A DNA stretch of 64,000 nucleotides from positions 1,479,244-1,543,243 of the forward strand of contig NC_015681.1 in the NCBI RefSeq assembly GCF_000217795.1. Direction: 5' to 3'. Positions 34,837 to 42,384 of the stretch are shown one piece after another. The DNA comes from Thermodesulfatator indicus DSM 15286. GTDB taxonomy: Bacteria; Desulfobacterota; Thermodesulfobacteria; Thermodesulfobacteriales; Thermodesulfatatoraceae. Each line of letters opens with the position of its first letter. Positions within the stretch are counted from its first letter, which is position 1. The position numbers and the translations under genes were made by a program. A model generated the notes under the pieces. The model saw only the letters and a program-made list of their open reading frames with translations. It searched no databases and was not told where the DNA came from.

Positions 34837-35733
34837 ATGAAAAAGTTTTGGATGTTAATGCTAGTTACATCTTTTTTGTTAGTCGCTTCGGGAAGCTACG
34901 CACAGTTTGTCTATTTTGATTTAAATACTTTAGGAATATCAGGAAATGATGATGGCGTTACGGGATACCATGAACAATGGGGTTTTTATGCTAAGAGCGA
35001 AAATACAGTAAATCTAGGAATAGATGGACAATTTTCTGTGGGAGATACTTTTACCAATATTGGTATGTTAAAAGTTGGTTCTTTACTAGACTTTAACGGT
35101 GGGGCAATTAGTGACGATGAAGGATTAAATACGAATTATGAACTTACCACCGCCTGGACAGACTTATCTGGTTCTGTAACGGCTGTAACACCAATACTAG
35201 CTTCTCCTTATACAGAATACGTAACTTTATCTTATGATCCCGGTACTGTTCTCACCTTTTATATAGACGATACCCCGGACTTTGATAGCTCTCACGACTG
35301 GAGCAGTGGATTTACTAACTTTAGTTCAGCTACAGACGGCATCCCTATATTGGATTTTACTATCACCGGAGGAACGGGCTCCATACTTCAAGAAGATACA
35401 AACAATGACGGGTTTCCCGATAGAGTTATAACTTCCTCAGCCACCCTTTATGGTGAGGTTACACAAGTGTATGTAGATAATTTTCTATTTTTTAAAGATT
35501 ATGGAGATTTTTATGACATTCTCCAGCAAGGGAAAATTATTCTTGCCTTCGCTGACGAAAATGCTGATAATTTTTATTATAACTTAGATAATTATCCTCC
35601 TTATGTTAAAACTGTAGCTGATCACAATGGAAGTATCGATTATGCTATCCCTGAACCAGCTACTATTATTTTAGTTGGCTCTGCTCTATTAGGTATAGCC
35701 ACTGTTATTAGAAGAAAGACTGCCAACAATTAA
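34837..35733 (+). CDS. Secreted PEP-CTERM sorting-signal protein
   Basis: 298 residues. An N-terminal signal peptide (KKFWMLMLVTSFLLVASGSYA) is followed by a Thr/Ser/Asp/Gly-rich, beta-type mature region, and the C-terminus is the exosortase signal: PEPAT, a hydrophobic helix, then RRK. Such proteins are exported, cleaved and modified by an exosortase (EpsH) and usually belong to the extracellular matrix. It uses many AAT, TAT and GAT codons, unlike the housekeeping genes here. AAAGGAGG precedes the ATG, and a sigma-54 promoter lies upstream. No exosortase gene is in the window. Confidence 0.93.
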   Translation: MKKFWMLMLVTSFLLVASGSYAQFVYFDLNTLGISGNDDGVTGYHEQWGFYAKSENTVNLGIDGQFSVGDTFTNIGMLKVGSLLDFNGGAISDDEGLNTNYELTTAWTDLSGSVTAVTPILASPYTEYVTLSYDPGTVLTFYIDDTPDFDSSHDWSSGFTNFSSATDGIPILDFTITGGTGSILQEDTNNDGFPDRVITSSATLYGEVTQVYVDNFLFFKDYGDFYDILQQGKIILAFADENADNFYYNLDNYPPYVKTVADHNGSIDYAIPEPATIILVGSALLGIATVIRRKTANN

Positions 35734-37283
35734 GCAACTTTTCTATCTAAAGAGGGAGAATGGTTTAACGTCAGGCCATTCTCCCTCTTTAGTTTTTCTT
35801 CTAACCTTTCAATTATTTTCCGGTATTTTCTTAGAAATAAGAATTTTCTTAGCCAAGTAATTCCTGTAAATCTTTGTATCTTTCGGATTAAAATAAAAAG
35901 TCTCCAGATAGGTTGACGAGGAGCAAAAATTTTTATTAGGGCACTTCCTAACATCAAAACAAACGGCGGTGTATTTTCATCTTCGTCATACATAAAAAAG
36001 TTATCATTATGTAGAGCCATCCATTTGGTATAAATTTTTACCTCGTTAAGGCTTATTTCTTCTGGTTCATAATGATAAGGCTTTAAAAAATTGTCTTCAG
36101 GCTTTTTAGAAATAAATTTGGTAACAGGGGCTTGATTATATACTCGTAAACCAATACCTATGTTTATCAAGTCCCACTTAGAAGCGGCCTTAATTAAGGT
36201 TTCGTATGTTTCTTTAAGGGTAAATATGCTTTCTTTAGGAGCCCCTACTAATAAATACCAGGTTGTAGGTATTTTATATCTTTTTAAAAGATCTCCGGCT
36301 TTTATTATATCTTTTTTGGTAAAATTTTTCCCAAGAGTTTTTAAAGTGATGTTACTTCCTGATTCTGCTCCTAGGTCAACATCCATAAAACCGGCCTCTT
36401 TCATAAGCTCTATAAGTTCCTCATCTACTGCCCCCGGGTTTAAGCCCATGGTTCGCAATTTTAATTTTAAGTTTCTTTTTTTAAGCTCTTTTAATATGTT
36501 TTTACAGTGATTAATGGGTATGTTAAAAGTACTATCTGTAAACTCAACATGAGTAATCCCTGTCTCTTTTACGAGAAACTCTATTTCATCAACTACTTTT
36601 TTGGGATTTTTAAGACGATAGAATTTGCCTTCAATAGCATTATAGGTACAATAGCTACACGATAAAGAACATCCTCTTTTAGTTTGAATCTGAAGTGGAG
36701 AGTTAAATTTTCTATATTTATCAACATTTATGTATTTAGTTGGATTTACAAAAGGTATCTCATCTAAACAGGGTACCCGCCATGGCTCATTGGCGGCTAT
36801 TATTTTTCCATTTTTTACAATATGCAAACCCTTTATCTGTTTTAAGGTTTCTTCATTTTGTATGTTTTCCACAAAGGCCAAAAAACTTAATTCTCCATCA
36901 CCTTTAATAGCAAAATTGAGACCTAAATAATCAAGAATTTCAACGGGATTTATACTTACCGCAGGTCCTCCTATTACAATAGGGCCTTTGTAAACCTTTT
37001 TGAGTGGTTCTATTACCTCCTTTTTAACATCGGCTATCAAAAATTGCGTATTAAAACCTGCTCCATTATCAATATTTCTAATACTTACGCCAACAACATC
37101 AGGTTGAAACTCTTTAATCATACTGGAAATTTCCCGGGCGGGATTTCTACTAAAACAAAGATCCAGAACTTTTACATCGTGGCCAGCCTTCTCGGTAACC
37201 GCCGCTATGTGGCACAAGCCGAAAGGAATGACCGGCCAAGGCTGTTTAAATCTATTTGAGTTGATGAGTAAAATTTTGGCCAT
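35730..37283 (-). CDS. B12-binding-domain radical SAM protein
   Basis: 517 residues. A cobalamin-binding-like Rossmann domain (1-170: ILLINSNRFKQPWPVIPFG, PDVVGVSIRN, VIGGPAVSINP) precedes a radical SAM barrel with the cluster motif GCSLSCSYC, then DLGAESGSNITLKTLGK and a basic C-terminal tail. Class B-type enzymes of this layout carry out methylations or rearrangements with methyl- or adenosylcobalamin; the reaction here is unknown. It converges on the PEP-CTERM gene (4-bp overlap) and the last residues are encoded by the arms of that gene's terminator. AT-rich like its neighbours. Confidence 0.88.
   Translation of the reverse strand: MAKILLINSNRFKQPWPVIPFGLCHIAAVTEKAGHDVKVLDLCFSRNPAREISSMIKEFQPDVVGVSIRNIDNGAGFNTQFLIADVKKEVIEPLKKVYKGPIVIGGPAVSINPVEILDYLGLNFAIKGDGELSFLAFVENIQNEETLKQIKGLHIVKNGKIIAANEPWRVPCLDEIPFVNPTKYINVDKYRKFNSPLQIQTKRGCSLSCSYCTYNAIEGKFYRLKNPKKVVDEIEFLVKETGITHVEFTDSTFNIPINHCKNILKELKKRNLKLKLRTMGLNPGAVDEELIELMKEAGFMDVDLGAESGSNITLKTLGKNFTKKDIIKAGDLLKRYKIPTTWYLLVGAPKESIFTLKETYETLIKAASKWDLINIGIGLRVYNQAPVTKFISKKPEDNFLKPYHYEPEEISLNEVKIYTKWMALHNDNFFMYDEDENTPPFVLMLGSALIKIFAPRQPIWRLFILIRKIQRFTGITWLRKFLFLRKYRKIIERLEEKLKRENGLTLNHSPSLDRKVA
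35747..35797 (+). terminator. Strong terminator of the PEP-CTERM gene, inside the convergent gene
   Basis: CTAAAGAGGGAGAATGG (35747-35763) pairs perfectly over 17 bp with CCATTCTCCCTCTTTAG (35776-35792), followed by TTTTT. It is also coding sequence for the C-terminus of the radical SAM protein on the minus strand. Confidence 0.93.
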
Positions 37284-37658
37284 AATTTCCTCCGTTATAC
37301 TATATCTGGTAAAGCCTCATAAAATATCATTTTTGTAGCTTCTTAAGATTTCTTCCCCCAAGCACAAGCAGCGATATCGCGCACAGACCAGGAGAAAAAT
37401 AGTGATAAAGTGAGCTTTCAAAATAGTTTTTAAGATAAGTCTCATCATAAAAAATTTTCGTCTATTCTAAAAAATAACTTTAATACAAAAGTCTTTTTAA
37501 CTGAAACAAACTTTTGACACTTTTAATGTTTCTTTTTTGGTTTCTTTGGTTTATCATCAAAATCAATTTAAGAGAAAACATCTTTTCAAAGCTCAAATGG
37601 CGTCTATAAAAGTATTAAATTCTAAATCTTTTTGAGAAAGAAATTTATTACTGTTTAA
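37284..37658. other. AT-rich divergent intergenic region without a gene
   Basis: About 375 bp between the radical SAM start and the FeeM frame. It is very AT-rich with frequent stops in all frames. A TTGACA at about 37514 has no well-spaced -10 partner. No sigma-54 motif, hairpin or conserved RNA could be recognised. Confidence 0.5.
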
Positions 37659-37733
37659 ATAACGGTTAAAACTATCAAAAACGAAAAGTTCTGGTGGCAA
37701 AAAAGGCGGCTTTTACTTTCTAAAGTTCCCGAT

Positions 37734-38519
37734 GTGCTTCGATCTCGGGAATACAGGGCTAAATTTGCCTCATCAAGAGAGGATTTTTTAAAGGCCTTCA
37801 GTCTGGTTTACAGACGTTATCTTAACTACCGACTGATAAAAACTAACGAAAAGGAACTTTTTTATACCCCTTATCAAGCCCTTCCTGATAGCCGGGTTTG
37901 TATATCCTACCATAAATTAACCGGCCAGATTACCAGCACCGCTACAGTGGTGCTTGACTCCGAGCTAGGGCTTCCCAGTGATAGCACCTATAAAGCCGAA
38001 CTTGATGCTCTAAGGGCAAAGGGGCGTAAACTGGCTGAAATTACCTGTCTGGCCGCAGAGCGAGACCTTTGTTATAGAAACGGCATCCTTTTCGTCTTTC
38101 GTCTGCTTTATCGCTACGCCCGTCTTAAAGGGGCTACTGATTTTGTCATCTCTATTCATCCCAAACATCGGGATTTTTATGAAAAAATTTTTCTATTTGA
38201 ACCGATAGGAGAAGTAAAATACTACCAAAATCTTTACAACGCCCCGGCCGTCCTTGAAAAACTTGATTTAACCACGGTCAAGGAGCGTTTTTATAAAGTT
38301 TATGGAGAATTTCCTGAGGGGAAGCTTTTTGCCGACTTTCTTATCATCATAGATTATCTTGACGATATACCAGAGCTGGCCAAAGTGCGTAATATGAAGG
38401 CCCGGGACTTTTGGCATTTTTTTATGGATTATTGGGCGCTTTTTCCCTCTTTTCTCCCTCATTTCCAGAAATTCTTTTCTATTAAATTTGACATGATCGT
38501 GTGCGAAGAAGTGGCTTGA
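37734..38519 (+). CDS. FeeM-type long-chain N-acyl amino acid synthase, copy 1
   Basis: 261 residues from GTG 37734. The GNAT-related FeeM core is clear: FSLVYRRYL, the RVCISY strand, STATVVLDSELGLPSDSTY, LRAKGRKLAEITCLAAE and ISIHPKHRDFYEKIF. Such enzymes join an acyl chain from acyl-ACP to an amino acid; relatives accompany PEP-CTERM/exosortase systems. Codons upstream of GTG 37734 still encode KFWWQKRRLLLSKVPD, which aligns with RRRRRLNLSKVPE of copy 2, so the real protein starts further upstream. The frame is open only to 37659 and has no ATG, GTG or TTG there, so the start is lost or unusual. Confidence 0.78.
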   Translation: MLRSREYRAKFASSREDFLKAFSLVYRRYLNYRLIKTNEKELFYTPYQALPDSRVCISYHKLTGQITSTATVVLDSELGLPSDSTYKAELDALRAKGRKLAEITCLAAERDLCYRNGILFVFRLLYRYARLKGATDFVISIHPKHRDFYEKIFLFEPIGEVKYYQNLYNAPAVLEKLDLTTVKERFYKVYGEFPEGKLFADFLIIIDYLDDIPELAKVRNMKARDFWHFFMDYWALFPSFLPHFQKFFSIKFDMIVCEEVA

Positions 38520-38712
38520 GACGGCTTCGCTCCTCTCGCCGTGACCTGATAGTAGATGGCTGAAAGCAGATGGCCGGTTATTTCTTGAGACTGCTTCGTC
38601 GACACTACGGGCCTCCTCGCAGTGACAGAAGGGGGGGGTGACACCTCACATGACAGAATAGGAGGTTGACTCCTCGCAGTGACGAGTGAGGGATTGCTCC
38701 TCGCAGTGACAA
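38519..38712 (-). repeat. Compound intergenic repeat, right border of the PEP-CTERM cassette
   Basis: Reverse-oriented copy of the 34.3-kb element: TTCGTCGACACTACGGGCCT, CCTCGCAGTGACAGAAGG, GGAGGTTGACTCCTCGCAG, plus the AGATGGCTGAAAGCAGATGG unit. Three CTCCTCGCAGTGAC units follow in a row at the right end. Confidence 0.85.
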
Positions 38713-38755
38713 GGGAAGTGTATTGGCGAGCTCTGTCAAGAGCCTATCTCTCTTA

Positions 38756-39637
38756 CTATGAAACCGCTTGCAGTGGATAGTTTACTCGATAATCAAGCTC
38801 GTCAAGATAAATAGAAGCCAGATATTTGGCCAATTTATTGTCCATCTTTTGGAAGGCATTGGTTCTTTCTAGATAAAAATGTTTAAAAACTTCTGGTTTC
38901 ATGTTGTATTTTTGGGTAAGAATCCAGGTGTCTTCGGGAAGCGCGATGTTGAAGAAAAAATCAATAACTATTTGGCCCTCCCAAAAGGAACGATAAGCCT
39001 CTTCGTATCTTTTTTGGACACCAGTCAGTTCCAGCCGTTCCAAGTAAGCAGGAGCATTTTCTAAATGGGGATAGTAACGCAGCGGGCCTACTCTTTCAAA
39101 AAGAAGAACCAGTTCATAAAAAGTAGTGTGCTTGGGATGAACGGAAATAACCAGGTCTGTAGCGCCTTTGCTAATGGCGTATTTATAAAGAATACGAAAT
39201 ATGTAAAAAAGCCCGTTTCGGCTGTAAATATCTGTTTTGGCAGCCAGACAGGTAAATTCAGCCGGTTTTCGCCCTTCTTTTCTTAAACGGTCAATTATGT
39301 CCTTATAAAGTGAATCACTCGGAAGACCTACTTCTGAATCTATGACCAGAGTGGCGGTGCTGGTGACTTCTCCCGTCTCCAGAGAGCGGGCTATACAGAC
39401 CCGGCTATCAGGCAAGGCTTGATAGGGTGTGAAAAAGAGGCACTCTTTGGAAGTAGGAATTAAGCCAACTTCATGATACCGGTCATAAAGAAGCGAAAAA
39501 GCCTCTTCAAATTCTTCTAACTTGGAACAAAAATCAACCTTAACAATCCGTTGCTTTAAACACTCAGGCACCTTGGAAAGATTAAGCCGCCTTCGTCTCC
39601 GCCATATTTCTTTTTTTTCTTTACTTAAGTTTCTCAT
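38756..39637 (-). CDS. FeeM-type long-chain N-acyl amino acid synthase, copy 2
   Basis: 293 residues from ATG 39637; a paralogue of copy 1 with FFTPYQALPDSRVCIARS, STATLVIDSEVGLPSDSLY, LRKEGRKPAEFTCLAAK and ISVHPKHTTFYELVLLF shared almost position for position. The N-terminus is strongly basic (EIWRRRRRLNLSK). An in-frame extension to 39952 exists but only translates repeat DNA, so I rejected it. The gene is flanked by two copies of the intergenic repeat in direct orientation, which fits duplication through the repeats. Product and acyl donor are unknown. Confidence 0.8.
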   Translation of the reverse strand: MRNLSKEKKEIWRRRRRLNLSKVPECLKQRIVKVDFCSKLEEFEEAFSLLYDRYHEVGLIPTSKECLFFTPYQALPDSRVCIARSLETGEVTSTATLVIDSEVGLPSDSLYKDIIDRLRKEGRKPAEFTCLAAKTDIYSRNGLFYIFRILYKYAISKGATDLVISVHPKHTTFYELVLLFERVGPLRYYPHLENAPAYLERLELTGVQKRYEEAYRSFWEGQIVIDFFFNIALPEDTWILTQKYNMKPEVFKHFYLERTNAFQKMDNKLAKYLASIYLDELDYRVNYPLQAVS

Positions 39638-39727
39638 ATTTCTTTTATCGGCAGTGCAATAAAAAATCTTAAATGGGAGTACGAGCTTTTTATTAATAAG
39701 GTCATTAAAGAGGCGACAAGATACACA

Positions 39728-39935
39728 GTCATTGCGAGCCACGAAGTGGCGAAGCAATCTCCCTGATACTCGGTAGAGACTGCTTCGTCGGCCCTGCGGG
39801 CCTCCTCGCAGTGACAGAAGGGTGGTGGATCCTCGCAGTGACGAGTGAGGGGTTAGCTCCTCGCAGTGACGAAATGGAGATGCTCCTGGTAGTGACATGG
39901 TAGTAATTGGCCGTTGGCAGATAGCTGTTGCTAAA
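39728..39935 (-). repeat. Compound intergenic repeat upstream of the second FeeM gene
   Basis: Holds CATTGCGAGCCACGAAGTGG with CGAAGCAATCTC, then CTGCTTCGTCGGCCCTGCGG, CCTCCTCGCAGTGACAGAAG, two more CCTCGCAGTGACGA units, and GGCCGTTGGCAGATAGCTG. It is in the same orientation as the 38.5-kb copy. The rest of the 408-bp gap to the creatininase gene has no recognisable feature. Confidence 0.85.
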
Positions 39936-40045
39936 GCGCTGGTTCTATTCACTTTTCACTTTTATTTGTAGCCTTTTAAAAGGTCGAATTAGTTTAGCAA
40001 ACAGGTTGTTTTACAAAAGTTTTTAGATGGACTAAACTTTTTTCT

Positions 40046-40774
40046 ATGTTGTTAACAGATATAACCATGGGAGAATTTGAAAAGGGCCTTACAATAACCC
40101 GGACTATTATTCTACCTTTTGGTTCAATAGAAGAACATGGTCCTCATCTTCCTTTAGGAACAGATACTCTGCAAATGTATGAGATTGCCAGGCTGGTGAC
40201 TAAAAAGCGTCCGGTGTTTGTGGGGCCACCGGTTTTTTACGGACTTTGCCGCAGCACTAAAGAACACCCGGGGACTATTTCTATTTCCGGTCAAACGCTG
40301 CGGGCACTGGTGCTAGATATGCTCTTTTCCTACCATCGCCACGGGCTTAAAAACTTTTTATTGCTCTCTGGGCACGCTGGTGGTACTCATATGGCCTTCA
40401 TCATAGATGCCGCTGAGGAGTTTTTGGAAAAGACTAAAGATACCAGAGTCGCTGTGGCTTCTATCCTAGATTTATTGAATATGGGCGCAGCTGATACCTT
40501 AGAAACCCCCGGAGACTCACACGCCGGCGAATTTGAAACATCACTTATGCTTTATTTTTTCCCAGAATTAGTTAAAGGCACAGCCCCTGAGGAATATCCT
40601 TCTTTTCCAAAACCATTTCTCGTGCGGAATAAAAGAAAATTCTGGCCAGGTGGTGTTTGGGGAAATCCAGATAAGGCCTCCACTGACAAAGGCAAAATAT
40701 TTGCAGAAAAGTTGTCAGACTTTATAATAAAATTGATAGAAAAATTAGAAAATTTTGAGGAGGATAAAAAATGA
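40046..40774 (+). CDS. Creatininase-family amidohydrolase
   Basis: 242 residues. The metal-binding pattern of the family is present: PFGSIEEHGPHLPLGTD near the N-terminus (Glu, His and Asp ligands), HPGTISISG, LLSGHAGGTH and GDSHAGEFETS. Family members cleave cyclic amides or formamides, and MftE-type relatives are peptidases, so the substrate is not predictable. No clear Shine-Dalgarno. Its stop overlaps the start of the TlpA-like gene by 4 bp. Confidence 0.85.
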   Translation: MLLTDITMGEFEKGLTITRTIILPFGSIEEHGPHLPLGTDTLQMYEIARLVTKKRPVFVGPPVFYGLCRSTKEHPGTISISGQTLRALVLDMLFSYHRHGLKNFLLLSGHAGGTHMAFIIDAAEEFLEKTKDTRVAVASILDLLNMGAADTLETPGDSHAGEFETSLMLYFFPELVKGTAPEEYPSFPKPFLVRNKRKFWPGGVWGNPDKASTDKGKIFAEKLSDFIIKLIEKLENFEEDKK

Positions 40775-41262
40775 AAAAGTTGTTTACTTTGGCCTTAGTG
40801 GCTTTTTGGATATTAGCTGCCCACCCCCTTCAGGCCAAACAAAATATACCTTGGAATACCAAAATCCAGCCCTTTAGCTGCCCGGTAAAAGGGGACACCC
40901 TTAAAAATTTCAAGGGTAAAGTACTTTTAGTAAACTTTTTTGCCACATACTGCGCTCCCTGTCAGGTCGAGTTGCTGGAATTTGGTGATCTTTATCGTAA
41001 ATATAATGCCAAAGGTTTTGAAATTATTACTTTTATGGTTGATAGGGGAGGAGAAGTAATCCTTCCTCATATTATTAATTCTAAAAGGATTCACTATTGT
41101 GTGGCTATAGCTGACGAAAATATACTAAATGTCTTTAACTGGCCGGACATTTTACCCACTACTTTTTTAATTGATAAAAACGGAAACATTGTAAAAAAGT
41201 TTGTTGGATATGCTGGCAAAAAAGAACTGGAAAAAGAAATAGAAAATCTTCTTAATAATTAG
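40771..41262 (+). CDS. TlpA/ResA-like exported thioredoxin
   Basis: 163 residues with a cleavable signal peptide (about 1-22, KKLFTLALVAFWILAAHPLQA) and a thioredoxin fold. Active site CAPC at C61-C64, then the cis-Pro in WPDILPTTFLIDKNG. Such proteins reduce disulfides outside the cytoplasmic membrane, for example apocytochrome c thiols. GAGGAGGATAAAA precedes the ATG. Translationally coupled to the creatininase gene; tail-to-tail overlap of 4 bp with selD. Confidence 0.9.
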   Translation: MKKLFTLALVAFWILAAHPLQAKQNIPWNTKIQPFSCPVKGDTLKNFKGKVLLVNFFATYCAPCQVELLEFGDLYRKYNAKGFEIITFMVDRGGEVILPHIINSKRIHYCVAIADENILNVFNWPDILPTTFLIDKNGNIVKKFVGYAGKKELEKEIENLLNN

Positions 41263-42296
41263 GGAGTAACTATCACTTTGGCGGCTCCTTCTTCCACATG
41301 ACCTATACGAGCCGCCTCAAAAATACCTTTCTCCAGCAATTTAGTGTAAAATTCATCAGCTTTATTTTCGGGTACGCTTATTAAAAGTCCACCAGAGGTT
41401 TGGGCATCGTAAAGAACCGAAAGCAAAGCTTCTTCTATCTCTCCTCTAATTTCTACGCCATTTTGGCAAAAGCACACGTTGGCGTAGTCCCCTTCAGGGA
41501 TAATGCCCATGCGGGCAAATTCAAGGGCCTCTTTTATGATGGGAACACTTCTTGCCCGAATTACTAAAGTTACTCTGCTTGCTTGAGCCATTTCCAAGGC
41601 ATGGCCTAAAAGCCCAAAACCGGTGATATCGGTAGCCGCTGAGACGCCCACTTCCATCATAGCCTGAGAGGCTTCTTTATTTAAAGCGGCCATGATTTCT
41701 ATTATTCTTTTTTCAATATTTTTATCGCCAAGACCTCCTTTAAGAGCTGTAACCAAAATACCCGTGCCAAGCGGCTTGGTTAGAAAAAGGACGTCTCCAG
41801 GTTTAGCACCGCTGTTGCCCACATATTTTTCGGGATGAACTAGCCCTACCACGGATAGACCGTATTTTATTTCCTGGTCGTCAACGCTATGGCCCCCAGC
41901 CAAAACTGCTTCGGCTTCTTTTATTTTTTCAATTCCGCCACGTAAAATTTCTTTCAAAATCTTTTTATCTTCTTTACGAGGAAAACAGACGATATTAAGA
42001 GCAAGAATAGGCTTCCCTCCCATGGCGTAAACATCTGAAAGAGAATTAGCCGCTGCTATTTGACCAAACCAATAAGGATCGTCTACAATAGGAGTAAAAA
42101 AGTCAAGGGTGCAGATTAGAGCAAGGTCATCGGTTAAACGATAGATGGCCGCATCAGAGGCGCCCTCAAAACCTACGAGGAGATTTGGTTTTTTTAAAAC
42201 TGGTAAATCCTTTAAAATTTCCGCCAGCTCCGCTGGGGGAAGCTTTGAGGCTCACCCAGCTGCACGAACTTTATGAGTAAGTTTTATATTTATCAT
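41259..42296 (-). CDS. selD: Selenophosphate synthase, itself a selenoprotein (Sec at codon 15)
   Basis: Makes selenophosphate from selenide and ATP for Sec-tRNA and selenouridine. From ATG 42296 the frame reads MINIKLTHKVRAAG, then TGA (42254-42252), then ASKLPPAEL. This is the SelD active-site loop with the catalytic residue encoded by TGA, and the Lys of KLPP follows. Downstream the protein is normal: VSAATDITGFGLLGHALEMA and GGHSVDDQEIKYGLSVVG. Total 345 residues including selenocysteine. A hairpin follows the TGA directly. A caller that stops at TGA would start wrongly at 42023. No selA, selB or selC is in the window. Confidence 0.95.
42221..42240 (-). promoter_or_regulatory. Candidate bacterial SECIS hairpin in selD
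   Basis: On the minus strand CCCCCAGC-GGA-GCTGGCGG folds with one mismatch and a 3-nt apex, starting about 12 nt after the Sec TGA. The location is that expected for a bacterial SECIS element read by SelB. Confidence 0.65.
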
Positions 42297-42384
42297 GTTT
42301 TAAAATATAACAGAAAAAAAGAGTTGATAAATGTTTTAGTCTTAATAAAGGATAGCCGAAAACTAAAATATGGAAGGAAAAGAT

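Noticed and set aside
37512-37545. TTGACA in the gap before the first FeeM gene as promoter
   Set aside because: No -10 at 15-19 bp and the tract is too AT-rich to judge.
39638-39952. N-terminal extension of the second FeeM gene
   Set aside because: It only translates intergenic repeat DNA (LRGSTTLLSLRGG-type residues); the paralogue and the motif pattern support ATG 39637.
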